This document shows positions 48,593-58,232 of a stretch of 64,000 bases of DNA, one piece after another; within the stretch, counting starts at the first letter, position 1, and each line of letters begins with the position of its first letter. This DNA is from JBGAPI01 sp044221335 (GTDB lineage Bacteria > Pseudomonadota > Gammaproteobacteria > Xanthomonadales > Ahniellaceae), in NCBI GenBank assembly GCA_044221335.1, contig JBGAPI010000015.1, positions 38,353 to 102,352 on the forward strand, given 5' to 3'. Position numbers and translations under genes: made by a program. Below the pieces are notes generated by a model, which saw only the letters and a list, made by a program, of their open reading frames with translations, ran no database searches and was not told the DNA's origin.

Positions 48593-49176
48593 CCCGCCGC
48601 GAGGTCGGTCGCCAGCGAGGCCCTGAGCTCCGCTCCCAGCACCGTGCTGTGGCCGTAGCGCGCGTCCGTAACCGCCAGCACGGCGGAGGCTCCGCGCCGC
48701 AAGGCGGCCTGCTGCGCCTCGTCCAGCGGGAAGCGCAGGAAGTGCACCGCCGAGGTCTTGTCGTCGTTGCTGCGTTCGAGGTCCTCGTCGGCCGCCGCGA
48801 CGGCGCGCCCGGCGCCCTCGATATCGAGCACGACGTGGTGTTCGATGCCGCGCAGCCGCGCCAGCTCGCGCGCCCGTTCGGCCGGATCGGGGAACTCGAT
48901 CAGCAGCGTCGCCTTCAGGTTCTCGCCGTCGGGGATCAGCGGGTTGTAGGCATCGAGCTCGTCCTGGATCCCGGCAGGCTCGAAGACCTTCTCGATCCGG
49001 AGCATCTCCTGGACCTGGTACTGGATGGTGAGCCGATCCTCGAACAGCACGGTGATGTTCGGACCGACCTGCACGGTGCGAAGCCGCTTGTGCGCGATCA
49101 CCTTCGCGCGGAAGGCGGGGCGTTCCTCGGCGTAGAGCTCGAGGGGGAGGAGGTCTTGGCGGGTGAGCGGGGGCAT
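48589..49176 (-). CDS. DUF3501 family protein
   Basis: A 195-residue soluble protein of a family usually found beside rubrerythrin and Fe-S oxidoreductase genes, as it is here. It contains LPLELYAEERPAFRAKVIAHKRLRT, YQVQEMLRIEKVF, YNPLIPDGENLKATLLIEFP and YGHSTVLGAELRASLATDL (given as landmarks VQEMLRIEKVF and PDGENLKATLLIEFPD). The function is unknown. The neighbours suggest a role in oxidative stress or in an electron-transfer complex. It is separated from the Fe-S oxidoreductase gene by class 2 repeat copy G. Confidence 0.88.
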   Translation of the reverse strand: MPPLTRQDLLPLELYAEERPAFRAKVIAHKRLRTVQVGPNITVLFEDRLTIQYQVQEMLRIEKVFEPAGIQDELDAYNPLIPDGENLKATLLIEFPDPAERARELARLRGIEHHVVLDIEGAGRAVAAADEDLERSNDDKTSAVHFLRFPLDEAQQAALRRGASAVLAVTDARYGHSTVLGAELRASLATDLAAG

Positions 49177-49254
49177 GGGGGTGTCTGGGCTTTGCGGGTG
49201 GGATGGAGATGCCTGGGAGGGCTGCGGACTGAGGGCCGGTAGAAGTCAGGTTCC

Positions 49255-49368
49255 CGTCATTGCGAGCGCAGCGAAGCAATCCAGTGCCTTCGCTCTTCTC
49301 GCCGCCGGAGCAAGAGCAAAGGCACGGGCTTGCTTCGTCGTCGCTGCGCTCCTCCTCGCAACGACGGG
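49255..49368. repeat. Class 2 inverted repeat element, copy G
   Basis: The same element as copies A-F but in the opposite orientation: the short arm comes first (CGTCATTGCGAGCGCAGCGA) and the long arm last (CGCTGCGCTCCTCCTCGCAA). It splits the oxidoreductase gene from the DUF3501 gene; the whole interval 49177-49532 holds only this element and its GGGCTG-like flank at about 49218. Confidence 0.85.
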
Positions 49369-49532
49369 AACCGAGGAAACGCGGAAGGCTGCTCCGCTGG
49401 GTCCTGGGCGCTGGCCCAGAGACGGATCGACGCCAGAGCGTCGCGCCGCGAATCCTCCTCTGAAGTCAAAGCGCTCAGTACTCCGCCGAAGATTTCGTCG
49501 TACTGCGATCGGGGCTTGCGCCGCCCCCAGCA

Positions 49533-50882
49533 TCACAGTCCATAGGCCAACCGCAACAACGAAATCGGATGCCCCGGATTGGGCTTGCCGGCGGCGCTGG
49601 CGGCGATGTGGGAGGCGGCCATCGGGCAGTCCGACGCGAAGTGATCGGCGTCGGCGCGTTCGACACGCTGCGCCACCGGCTTCGCGATCTTCTTCGCGAT
49701 CGCGTAGGTGTCCTTCTTCACGCCGTAGGTGCCGTCATGACCGGAACAGCGCTCGATCAGCTCGATCTCGGTGCCCGGGATCAGCTTCAGCACGTCCCGG
49801 GTCTTCGGGCCGATGTTCTGCACCCGCTGATGGCAGGGCGCGTGGTAGGCGACCTTGCCGATCAGATGCTTGAAGTTCGTGTCGAGGCGGCCCGACGCAT
49901 GGCGGTGCATCAAGTATTCGAAGGGATCGAACAGGTGACGCTTGATGGTGGCGATCATCGAATCGCCCGGGAACATCAGCGGGATCTCCTGCTTGAACAT
50001 CAGGACACAGGACGGGATCGGCGCGACGATGTCCCAGCCGTCGATCGCCGCATTGAACAGCTGCGGCACATTGACCTGCTTCAGGCGCTCGACGGCCTCG
50101 AGGTCGCCGAGTTCGAGCTTGGGCATGCCGCAGCAGGCCTCCTGCTCGATCAGCGTCACCGCGATGCCGTTGTGGCGCAGCACCACCGCGAGGTCCTCGA
50201 CGATCTGCGGCTGGTTGTAGTTGCCGTAGCAGGTGGTGAAGATCGCGACCTTGCCGCGGGTCGGCCCGGCCGGGAACGGCTCGGTGACCTGCGGCGGCAG
50301 CGCACGCACGCGGTCCTTGCCGGTCGTCGAGTGGTAGGTCGGCACCACGGCGTCGCGATGCACGCCGAGTGCCGACTCCAGCAGGCCGCGCAGCGGCTTC
50401 GAGCGGTTCGCAGCGTTCACCGCCTCGACCACGACCGGGATCGACGCCAGCTTGGCCACCGCGGTGGTCGAGGACAGCAGCTTGGCGGCGAACTTCGTCT
50501 CGCCGCGCCGGTGTTTCGCCGCCTTGGCGCGCAGCATCAGATGCGGAAAGTCGACGTTCCAGGAATGCGGGGGAACGTAGGGACACTTGGTCTGGTAGCA
50601 CAGGTCGCAGAGGTAGCACTGGTCGACGACCTTTCCGAAATCGGACTTCGCCACGCCCTCGACCTCGCCGGACGCGGTGGCGTCGACCAGGTCGAACAGC
50701 GTCGGGAAGGCCTGGCACAGGCTGACGCAGCGGCGGCAGCCGTGGCAGATGTCGTAGACCCGCTCGAGTTCGCGGTCGATCTCGGCCTGGTCGTAGAAGG
50801 CCGGATTGCGCCAGTCCAGCGGATGGCGGGTCGGCGCGTCGAGGCTGCCTTCGCGGGCGGAACGATGCGGAGTCGACGACAT
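49533..50882 (-). CDS. Fe-S oxidoreductase of the heterodisulfide reductase/GlpC type
   Basis: A 449-residue cytoplasmic protein with two [4Fe-4S] ferredoxin-type clusters near the N-terminus (CHGCRRCVSLC at about 46-56 and CYLCDLCYQTKCPY at about 89-102), followed by two CCG domains (CCGMPKLELGD at about 261 and the APCHQRVQNIG segment at about 349, with the second CCG reduced to CSGHDG). Such modules pass electrons between ferredoxin or NADH-linked donors and thiol or quinone sites. It is encoded with rubrerythrin and DUF3501, a group common in xanthomonads, so a role in peroxide detoxification is likely but unproven. Confidence 0.9.
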   Translation of the reverse strand: MSSTPHRSAREGSLDAPTRHPLDWRNPAFYDQAEIDRELERVYDICHGCRRCVSLCQAFPTLFDLVDATASGEVEGVAKSDFGKVVDQCYLCDLCYQTKCPYVPPHSWNVDFPHLMLRAKAAKHRRGETKFAAKLLSSTTAVAKLASIPVVVEAVNAANRSKPLRGLLESALGVHRDAVVPTYHSTTGKDRVRALPPQVTEPFPAGPTRGKVAIFTTCYGNYNQPQIVEDLAVVLRHNGIAVTLIEQEACCGMPKLELGDLEAVERLKQVNVPQLFNAAIDGWDIVAPIPSCVLMFKQEIPLMFPGDSMIATIKRHLFDPFEYLMHRHASGRLDTNFKHLIGKVAYHAPCHQRVQNIGPKTRDVLKLIPGTEIELIERCSGHDGTYGVKKDTYAIAKKIAKPVAQRVERADADHFASDCPMAASHIAASAAGKPNPGHPISLLRLAYGL

Positions 50883-50927
50883 GGCGAAAGCCTGCGGGAG
50901 AACGGAAGGATCGTGGTGCGGGAGAGC

Positions 50928-50971
50928 GATCGCGACGGACGCCGCCGGCGGACCGGAGCGGCGTCGCGATC
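50928..50971 (-). terminator. Hairpin between the rubrerythrin and oxidoreductase genes
   Basis: GATCGCGAC (50928-50936) pairs with GTCGCGATC (50963-50971), with an inner GCCGC/GCGGC stem. It lies just downstream of the rubrerythrin stop on the minus strand and could end or attenuate that transcript, leaving rubrerythrin mRNA more abundant than the rest. Confidence 0.55.
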
Positions 50972-50989
50972 AGCGGCGCGAGGCTTGTC

Positions 50990-51412
50990 TCAGCCGCCCA
51001 TCTCGCCCAGCGCCTTGGTGAAGCGGTTGGCGTGCGAGCGCTCGGCCTTGGCCAGGGTCTCGAACCAGTCGGCGATCTCGTCGAAGCCCTCGTCGCGCGC
51101 GGTCTTCGCCATGCCCGGGTACATGTCCGAGTACTCGTGGGTCTCGCCGGCGATGGCCGACTTCAGGTTGTTGCCGGTGCCGCCGAACGGCAGTCCGGTG
51201 GCCGGATCGCCGCAGGCCTCGAGGTATTCGAGGTGGCCGTGCGCGTGGCCGGTCTCGCCTTCCGCGGTGGAGCGGAACACGGCGGCGACGTCGTTGTAGC
51301 CCTCGACGTCCGCCTTCTGGGCGAAATAGAGATAGCGGCGGTTGGCCTGCGACTCGCCGGCGAAGGCGGCCTTCAGGTTGCCCTCGGTCTTGGAACCCTT
51401 GAGGTTGGACAT
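50990..51412 (-). CDS. Rubrerythrin (diiron domain only)
   Basis: A 140-residue protein with the di-iron ferritin-like fold: AFAGESQANRRYLYFAQKAD gives the first Glu-containing helix, TAEGETGHAHGHLEYL the first ExxH-type helix, ETHEYSDMYPGMAKTARDEG the third, and EIADWFETLAKAERSHANRF the last. The Glu and His iron ligands are present. The C-terminal rubredoxin domain of classical rubrerythrin is missing, so reducing power must come from a separate protein, perhaps the Fe-S oxidoreductase encoded downstream. It reduces hydrogen peroxide. The start at 51412 follows AGGAGC. Confidence 0.93.
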   Translation of the reverse strand: MSNLKGSKTEGNLKAAFAGESQANRRYLYFAQKADVEGYNDVAAVFRSTAEGETGHAHGHLEYLEACGDPATGLPFGGTGNNLKSAIAGETHEYSDMYPGMAKTARDEGFDEIADWFETLAKAERSHANRFTKALGEMGG

Positions 51413-51675
51413 GGCTTGCTCCTGGATGGATGGCAGCGGGGGATGAGACGCGGAAACGCGCACATCGCGGCGAGCGTAGCGAGCTTGACCCCGGGATGGA
51501 AATCGATGATTGCGATCGGATCGATCGACCGTCACGATCAACCGTCAGGGTTCACGGCCGCTTCGCGTTCTGTCCCGAAGTCGCCACAATCGCGCCTTCG
51601 TCCTGCAACTCCGCGGCTCCGCCGCGGGCGCACACTGCAGGCCGACGACGTTGCACGACCTCCCCGGGGATATCG

Positions 51676-54600
51676 ATGAATTTCCTACGCGCACTGCTGC
51701 AATTGCCGCTGCTCCTGGGCCGCGCCCTGCTGTGGCTGACCGACCGCCTGATCGGTCCGATCCGTTGGAGCCCGCCCGCCTGGCTCGCCGCGATCGGCCG
51801 CCTGCTCGGTCGCGGCGGCACGTGGCTCGCCCAGCGTCCGGCCCAGACCGGCATCGTCGCCGTCGTGCTCGCGGTCGCGGCGGGCGGCGGCTGGTACGGC
51901 TGGAAGTGGTGGCAGGCGCAGCCGCGGCCGAAGGAGCCGACGCTGATCAGCTTCAAGTTCACCGCCCCGGCGGTGACCAACTACGAATACGACCCGATCA
52001 CGATCAACCCGCTGACCGTCGAGTTCTCCGGCTCGATCGCGCCGCTCGAGAAGGCCGACAAGACCGTCACCGAGGGCATTACCGTCGATCCGCCGGTGGC
52101 CGGCAGCTGGACCTGGGTCGGCGACGCGCAGCTGCGCTTCACCCCGGCCGAAGACTGGCCGGTGGGACAGCACTACCGCGTCGACTTCGACGTCGCCAAG
52201 GCCTTCGCCCAGCACGTCCGGGTCAGCGAGAAGAAGTTCGAGTTCGACACCGCGCCGTTCACCGCCAGCGTCGGCAACCGCGAGTTCTACCAGGACCCGG
52301 AAGACGCCCGGCAGAAGAAGGCGATCGTCCAGATCGACTTCGACTATCCGGTCGATGCCGCCGACTTCGAGAAGCGCATCGATCTCACCTGGACCGAGCT
52401 CAAGCAGAAGACCGAGAAGCGCAAGTTCGCGGTCACCTACGACCGCAAGAAGCTGCACGCCTACATCCACTCCGAGCCGCTGCCGGTGCCGAAGGACGGC
52501 GCCAGCGTGGTCGTCAGCATCGACAAGGGCGCGAAGTCGCTGCGCGGCGGCCCCGCCACCCCGGCGGCGGTCACGGCCTCGGTCGACATCCCCGGCCAGT
52601 TCAGCCTACGAATGAACGAGGTGCAGGCGACGCTGGTCGACAACGAGCGCTTCGAGCCCGAGCAGGTCCTGCTGGTCGACGCCTCCGAGGCGGTGAACGA
52701 GAAGGACGTGCAGACGGCGGTGACGGCCTTCGTGCTGCCGGTCTACCACCCGAACACCAAGGAGGCCGACCGGACCGAGCCCTACGCCTGGTCGACCTCC
52801 GAGGTGACCGACAAGATCCTGAAGGTCTCCGACCGGCTCGACCTCGCGCCGATCGCCACCGAGCGCGACTACGAGCCGCTGCACAGCTTCAAGCACCACG
52901 CGGCGCCGGGCCGCTACGTGTTCGTCAAGGTCGCGAAGGGCCTGAAGTCCTTCGGCGGCTACGTGCTCGGCGACAACCAGCTGTATGTGGTGCAGGTGCC
53001 GCAGTATCCGCGGATCCTGAAGTTCGTCGGCGACGGCGCCTTGCTGTCGATGAGCGGCGACAAGCGGGTGTCGGTCGTCAGCCGCAACGTGCCGGGCCTG
53101 AAGCTCGAGATCGCGCGGGTGCTGCCGGACCAGATCCAGCACCTGGTCACGATGAACTACGGCACCTACAAGCAGCCGGCGCTGTCCGGCCTGTCGAAGG
53201 ACAACATCACCGAGCGCTTCGAGAAGAAGGTCGCGATCGAGGTCGGCGACCCGGCCGCGGCGCACTACGAGGGCATCGACCTGAGCCCCTACCTCGGCAG
53301 CGGCAGCGGCGGCCGCCGCGGCGTGTTCCTGGTGCAGTTGACCGGCCACGACCCGGCGAAGAAGGAGGCCGTCGACACCAGCAACGATTCCGACGAGCCC
53401 AGCCCGCCGTCGGAATACGAGGGCGAGGGCGAAGGCGACTACGGCGGCGACGGCAGCGAGCTGTCGGCGCTCAACGACCAGCGCCTGATCGTGGTCACCG
53501 ACCTCGGTGTGGTGGTGAAGAAGTCGCTCGACGGCAGCTACGACCTGTTCGTGCAGTCGATCGCCAACGGCAATCCGGTCGGCGACGCGAAGATCGAGAT
53601 CCTCGGCAAGAACGGCCAGACCCTGGTGTCCCAGGCCACCGGCAGCGATGGCCGCGCGCACTTCGCCGCGCTGGAAGGCTTCAAGCGCGAGCGCCAGCCC
53701 TCGCTGTTCGTGGTGAAGAAGGGCGAGGACCTGTCCTTCCTGCCGTTCGCGCCGCGCGACCGCGCGCTCGACACCTCGCGCTTCGACGTCGGCGGCATCC
53801 GCAACGCCAAGGACGCCGGCCAGCTCTCCGGATATCTGTTCTCCGACCGCGGCATCTACCGCCCGGGCGAGACCTTCCATGTCGGCATGATCGTGCGCGC
53901 CGCCGACTGGTCGCGCAACCTGGTCGGCGTGCCCCTGCAGGCCGAGGTGCTCGACCCGCGCGGCATGCTCGTCGATCGGCGCAAGCTGAAGCTCTCCGCA
54001 ACCGGCTTCGAGGAGCTGTCCTACACGACCCAGGAGAGCTCGCCGACCGGCAACTGGTCGGTGAACCTCTACATCGTGAAGGACGACCAGCTCGACCAGC
54101 AGATCGGTACCGTCAGCGTGCAGGTCAAGGAATTCGAGCCCGACCGGATGAAGGCCACGGCGCACCTGTCGCGCGAGGTCGCGGAGGGCTGGGTGAAGCC
54201 GACCGACCTGTCGGCCCGGGTCGCGCTCGCCAACCTGTTCGGAACGCCGGCGACCGATCGCCGGGTCGAGGCCAAGCTGACCCTGCAGCCGAGCTTCCCG
54301 GCCTTTCCGTCCTGGCCCGCGTTCCGCTTCTACGACCCGACCCACGCCAAGGACGGCTACAGCGAGCAGCTCGGCGATCGCAAGACCGACGAGCATGGCG
54401 AGACGGTGTTCGACCTCGACCTGTCGAAATACGGCACCGCCAGCTATCGCCTGCACTTCCTCGCCAAGGGCTATGAGGCCGACAGCGGCCGTTCGGTCGC
54501 GGCCGAGGTCGCGGCGCTGGTGTCGCCGCTCGACTACCTCGTCGGCGTGAAGACCGACGGCAACCTCGACTTCGTCAAGCGCGACGACGAGCGTCACGTG

Positions 54601-57600
54601 CAGCTGATCGCGATCGATCCCAACGCGAAGAAGACCAAGGTCGGCGAGCTCACCGCCGCGATCGTCGAGCGCCGCTACGTGTCGATCCTGACCAAGCAGG
54701 ACTCCGGCGTCTACAAGTACGAATCGCGCCTGAAGGAGATCGCCGTCAGCGACGCGCCGCTGACGATCGGCGCGGACGGCCTCGACTACACGCTGCCGAC
54801 CGGCACCCCGGGCAACTACGCGCTGGTGATCCGCAACGCGCGCGGCGAGGCGCTCAACAAGGTCGAGTACTCGGTGGCCGGCGAGGCCAACGTCAGCCGC
54901 TCGCTGGAGCGCAACGCCGAGCTGCAGATGGTGCTGTCGAAGAAGGACTACGCGCCGGGCGAGGACATCGAGATCGCCGTGCGCGCCCCCTACGCGGGCA
55001 GCGGCCTCATCACCATCGAGCGCGACCACGTCTATGCGCACGCCTGGTTCCACGCGGCGACCACCTCGACCGTGCAGAAGATCAAGGTGCCGGCCGACTT
55101 CGAGGGCAACGGCTACATCAGCGTGCAGTACCTGCGCGATCCGTCGTCGTCCGAGATCTTCATGAGTCCGCTGTCCTACGGCGTCGTGCCGTTCTCGGTG
55201 AACCGCGACGCGCGCCGCGACGCACTCACCGTCGACAGTCCCAACCTGGTGAAGCCCGGCGACAGGCTCGACCTCAAGGTGAGCACCGGCACGCCGGCGC
55301 GGGTCGCGGTGTTCGCGGTCGACGAGGGCATCCTGCAGGTCGCGCGCTACAAGCTCGGCGATCCGCTCGACCACTTCTTCCAGAAGCGCATGCTCGAGGT
55401 GAGCACGGCGCAGATCCTGGACCTGGTACTGCCGGAGTTCGCGAAGCTGGCGGCGATGGCCGCGCCGGGCGGCGATGCCGACGGCCTGCTCGGCCGCAAC
55501 CTCAACCCGTTCCGCAAGAAGCACGCGCCGCCGGTGGCCTACTGGTCCGGCCTGGTCGACGTGAAGGACAGCACCACGCTGTCGTGGAAAGTGCCGGAGG
55601 AGTTCAATGGCAGGCTGCGGGTGATGGCGGTCGCCGTCGCGAAGGACCGGATCGGCGTGTTCACCGGCGGCACCACGGTGCGCGGCGATTTCGTGCTGTC
55701 CCCGAACGTGCCGAACTTCGTGGCGCCGGGAGACGAGTTCGACGTCAGCGTCGGCGTCGCCAACAACCTCACCGGCCTCGGCGGCAAGCCCAGCGCGATC
55801 AGCGTCAAGCTCGACGCCGGCAAGATGTTCGACGTGGTCGGCGGCGCGGAGCAGAGCCTCACGCTCGCCGAGCTGCGCGAAGGCGTCGCGCACTTCCGGT
55901 TGAAGGCCAAGGGAGAGCCGGGCTCGGCGACCCTGCTCGTCACCGCGAGCAGCGGCGACAAGTCGGCGCGCCAGCATGCGGAACTGTCGGTACGACCGGC
56001 GCAGCCCTATCGCGTCGAGGTCGCCGTCGGCTCGATGGCCAAGGGCCAGGCCGAGGTCGGCCCGCTGCGCAGCATGTACGACCCCTTCGCCAAGCGCAGC
56101 GCTGCCGCTTCCTTCACCCCGCTGGTGCTGGGCCGCGGTCTCGCCAGCTACCTGGAGGATTTCCCGCACCTGTGCACCGAACAGCTGCTGTCGCGCGCGA
56201 TGCCGGCGCTGGTGTTCGAGCGCCATCCGGAGTTCGGCAAGCTCTCCGGCGACGGCCAGGGTCGCGACGGCTTCGCCGGGCTGATGACCACGCTGCGGTC
56301 GCGCCAGAACGGTGAGGGCGGCTTCGGCCTGTGGACGGCGACGCCGACCTCGGAGCGCTTCGTCTCGGCCTATGCGGTGCTCTACCTGCTCGAGGCCAAG
56401 GAGCGCGGCAAGCCGGTCCCGGCCGACCTGCTGAGCTCGGCGACCTCCTACCTCGCCCAGCTCGCCGCGGACGAATCCGACGGCTCCCTGGCCGGCCTGC
56501 GCGAGCGCGCCTTCGCGATCTACCTCCTGACCCGCCAGGGCCTCGTCACGACCAACCAGCTCGCGTCGGTGCGCCAGCGCCTCGACACGCTGTACGCGAA
56601 GGAGTGGAAGTCCGACGCGACCGCCGCATGGGTCGCCGCGACGCTGAAGCTGCTGAAGGAGGACAAGGAGGCGAACGCCCTGATCGCCGGTCCGACCAAG
56701 GTGCTGTCGCGCGATGCCGCGGAGGCCGCCTACATCTACGACCGCTACTACGACCCGCTGGTCCGTGACGCCGACACGCTGTACCTGCTGTCGCGGCACT
56801 TCCCGGAACAGGCCAAGGCACTGAACTCGAATGCGCTGATCAACCTGATCCGCCCGATCCAGAAGGGCTGGATGAACACGCTGTCGTCATCGATGACCAT
56901 CCTCGCGCTGGAGACCTACGCCAACGGCGTCGCTTCGCTCGACCACGGCGAGCTGACGCTGTTCGAGGTCGCCGCCAACGCGGAGACCGCGTTCGGCAAG
57001 GCCGACGGCCTGGTCGTCGGCGGCGCGTTCAGCGGCAAGGCGACCCACGTGCGGGTCAGGAACGCGGCCGACCTGCCGGCCTGGTACACGGTCACCCAGG
57101 GCGGCTACGACCGCGCATCGCCGTCGGCCGTGCGCAAGGACGGCATCGAGGTCGCGCACACCTACACCGATGCCGGCGGCAAGCCGGTCGACCGCGTGGC
57201 CCTGGGCCAGGAGGTCGACGTCCACGTCCGGATCCGCGCCACCCGCGGCGACGGCGTCGGCAGCCTGGCGATCATCGACCTGCTGCCCGGCGGCTTCGAG
57301 CCGGTGCTGGCCGCGCCGCCGGCTCCGCCCTCCGACGGCACGGACGGCAGCGGTGGCGACAGCACGCCGCCGCCGGCCGCCCCGTCCTGGGTCTCTCGCA
57401 TCGGCCTCGCCAGCTCGACCTGGACACCGGAATACGCCGACATCCGCGACGACCGCGTCGTGATCTACGGCTACGCCAGCAGCGACATCAAGGAGTTCGT
57501 CTACCGCATCCGCGCCACCAACAGCGGTGACTTCACCGTCGCCCCCGCCTACGGCGAGTCGATGTACGACCGCTCGGTGATGGCGCAGTCGCTGGGCGGC

Positions 57601-57636
57601 AAGATCAGCGTCGAACCTGCCGCTCCGATCAAGTAG
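51676..57636 (+). CDS. Bacterial alpha-2-macroglobulin family protein with thioester
   Basis: A 1986-residue periplasmic protein anchored by an N-terminal membrane helix (about 52-72, AVVLAVAAGGGWYGWKWW) instead of the usual lipobox. It has successive MG domains, a negatively charged Gly/Glu loop near 575-595, the bait-like region, DRGIYRPGETFHVG (MG domain hallmark), and an alpha-2-macroglobulin core with FAVDEGILQVARY, SWKVPEEFNGRLRVMAVA and the thioester Cys1500 in HLCTEQLL (CxEQ), followed by the alpha-toroid TED domain. E. coli YfhM carries the same kind of thioester and works with PbpC; no PbpC gene is beside this one. The role is probably trapping invading proteases. It is monocistronic with a hairpin at its end. 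Confidence 0.94.
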   Translation: MNFLRALLQLPLLLGRALLWLTDRLIGPIRWSPPAWLAAIGRLLGRGGTWLAQRPAQTGIVAVVLAVAAGGGWYGWKWWQAQPRPKEPTLISFKFTAPAVTNYEYDPITINPLTVEFSGSIAPLEKADKTVTEGITVDPPVAGSWTWVGDAQLRFTPAEDWPVGQHYRVDFDVAKAFAQHVRVSEKKFEFDTAPFTASVGNREFYQDPEDARQKKAIVQIDFDYPVDAADFEKRIDLTWTELKQKTEKRKFAVTYDRKKLHAYIHSEPLPVPKDGASVVVSIDKGAKSLRGGPATPAAVTASVDIPGQFSLRMNEVQATLVDNERFEPEQVLLVDASEAVNEKDVQTAVTAFVLPVYHPNTKEADRTEPYAWSTSEVTDKILKVSDRLDLAPIATERDYEPLHSFKHHAAPGRYVFVKVAKGLKSFGGYVLGDNQLYVVQVPQYPRILKFVGDGALLSMSGDKRVSVVSRNVPGLKLEIARVLPDQIQHLVTMNYGTYKQPALSGLSKDNITERFEKKVAIEVGDPAAAHYEGIDLSPYLGSGSGGRRGVFLVQLTGHDPAKKEAVDTSNDSDEPSPPSEYEGEGEGDYGGDGSELSALNDQRLIVVTDLGVVVKKSLDGSYDLFVQSIANGNPVGDAKIEILGKNGQTLVSQATGSDGRAHFAALEGFKRERQPSLFVVKKGEDLSFLPFAPRDRALDTSRFDVGGIRNAKDAGQLSGYLFSDRGIYRPGETFHVGMIVRAADWSRNLVGVPLQAEVLDPRGMLVDRRKLKLSATGFEELSYTTQESSPTGNWSVNLYIVKDDQLDQQIGTVSVQVKEFEPDRMKATAHLSREVAEGWVKPTDLSARVALANLFGTPATDRRVEAKLTLQPSFPAFPSWPAFRFYDPTHAKDGYSEQLGDRKTDEHGETVFDLDLSKYGTASYRLHFLAKGYEADSGRSVAAEVAALVSPLDYLVGVKTDGNLDFVKRDDERHVQLIAIDPNAKKTKVGELTAAIVERRYVSILTKQDSGVYKYESRLKEIAVSDAPLTIGADGLDYTLPTGTPGNYALVIRNARGEALNKVEYSVAGEANVSRSLERNAELQMVLSKKDYAPGEDIEIAVRAPYAGSGLITIERDHVYAHAWFHAATTSTVQKIKVPADFEGNGYISVQYLRDPSSSEIFMSPLSYGVVPFSVNRDARRDALTVDSPNLVKPGDRLDLKVSTGTPARVAVFAVDEGILQVARYKLGDPLDHFFQKRMLEVSTAQILDLVLPEFAKLAAMAAPGGDADGLLGRNLNPFRKKHAPPVAYWSGLVDVKDSTTLSWKVPEEFNGRLRVMAVAVAKDRIGVFTGGTTVRGDFVLSPNVPNFVAPGDEFDVSVGVANNLTGLGGKPSAISVKLDAGKMFDVVGGAEQSLTLAELREGVAHFRLKAKGEPGSATLLVTASSGDKSARQHAELSVRPAQPYRVEVAVGSMAKGQAEVGPLRSMYDPFAKRSAAASFTPLVLGRGLASYLEDFPHLCTEQLLSRAMPALVFERHPEFGKLSGDGQGRDGFAGLMTTLRSRQNGEGGFGLWTATPTSERFVSAYAVLYLLEAKERGKPVPADLLSSATSYLAQLAADESDGSLAGLRERAFAIYLLTRQGLVTTNQLASVRQRLDTLYAKEWKSDATAAWVAATLKLLKEDKEANALIAGPTKVLSRDAAEAAYIYDRYYDPLVRDADTLYLLSRHFPEQAKALNSNALINLIRPIQKGWMNTLSSSMTILALETYANGVASLDHGELTLFEVAANAETAFGKADGLVVGGAFSGKATHVRVRNAADLPAWYTVTQGGYDRASPSAVRKDGIEVAHTYTDAGGKPVDRVALGQEVDVHVRIRATRGDGVGSLAIIDLLPGGFEPVLAAPPAPPSDGTDGSGGDSTPPPAAPSWVSRIGLASSTWTPEYADIRDDRVVIYGYASSDIKEFVYRIRATNSGDFTVAPAYGESMYDRSVMAQSLGGKISVEPAAPIK

Positions 57637-57663
57637 CGGCTCGCGGTCCGCGCGACGATCCGA

Positions 57664-57695
57664 TCCCCTCTCTCGCCTGGTCGGGAGAGAGGGGA
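57664..57695 (+). terminator. Terminator of the alpha-2-macroglobulin gene
   Basis: A perfect 11-bp stem (TCCCCTCTCTC / GAGAGAGGGGA) with a 10-nt loop starts 28 bases after the stop. It may also be a dispersed palindrome, since similar purine-rich stems are common in related genomes. Confidence 0.65.
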
Positions 57696-57823
57696 CCGAA
57701 AGTTGAGGCCGCGCCGCTCGTCGGCCGAGGGAAGGGGCACCCGGTAGCTCCGACGACCTCCACGCCGATCCGGCGTGCCCGTCGGCGCAGCGCCGCGCTC
57801 CGCGCTGCCCCCGCCGGGCCCGA

Positions 57824-58069
57824 TCAGAGCCTCTTGACGAAGCGCAGCGCGGCGATCAGGACCACCGCGCCGACCGTCGCGACCGCGATCGAGCCGAGAG
57901 TGCCGCCGCCGATCGAGACGCCGAGAATGCTGAAGAGATAGCCGCCGACGAAGGCACCGATCACGCCGATCACGATGTCGCCCACGACGCCGTAGCCGCT
58001 GCCCTTCATGATCTTGCCGGCCAGCCAGCCGGCGACCAGCCCCACCAGTGCGAACCAGATGAGATGCAT
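57824..58069 (-). CDS. GlsB/YeaQ/YmgE family stress-response membrane protein
   Basis: An 81-residue inner-membrane protein with three hydrophobic helices (about 3-18, 28-50 and 56-75). The family signature is present: FALVGLVAGWLAGKIMKGSG, then GVVGDIVIGVIGAFVGGYLF and the closing GSIAVATVGAVVLIA. Members are also called transglycosylase-associated proteins; they are induced by envelope or osmotic stress, but their activity is unknown. It is monocistronic. Confidence 0.92.
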   Translation of the reverse strand: MHLIWFALVGLVAGWLAGKIMKGSGYGVVGDIVIGVIGAFVGGYLFSILGVSIGGGTLGSIAVATVGAVVLIAALRFVKRL

Positions 58070-58232
58070 CGCGCGCTCCTGTCGGAAACCGGGCCGAGAA
58101 TAGCCGAGGGCTCCGCGCCCGTGGATGAATCCGGGTCAACGGTTCCGGACGCGCGGAAGGCCAGGGTTCAGCGAGCCTCCGGCACCGCGGCGGCCCGCAT
58201 CGGCACCACGATGCTGCACGCAGCCGTAAGAC

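Noticed and set aside
52606..56799. A 1397-codon open frame on the minus strand inside the alpha-2-macroglobulin gene
   Set aside because: It is fully antisense to a well-supported gene, has no domain, and is rich in Arg, Ala, Val and His as expected from the complement of GC-rich codons.
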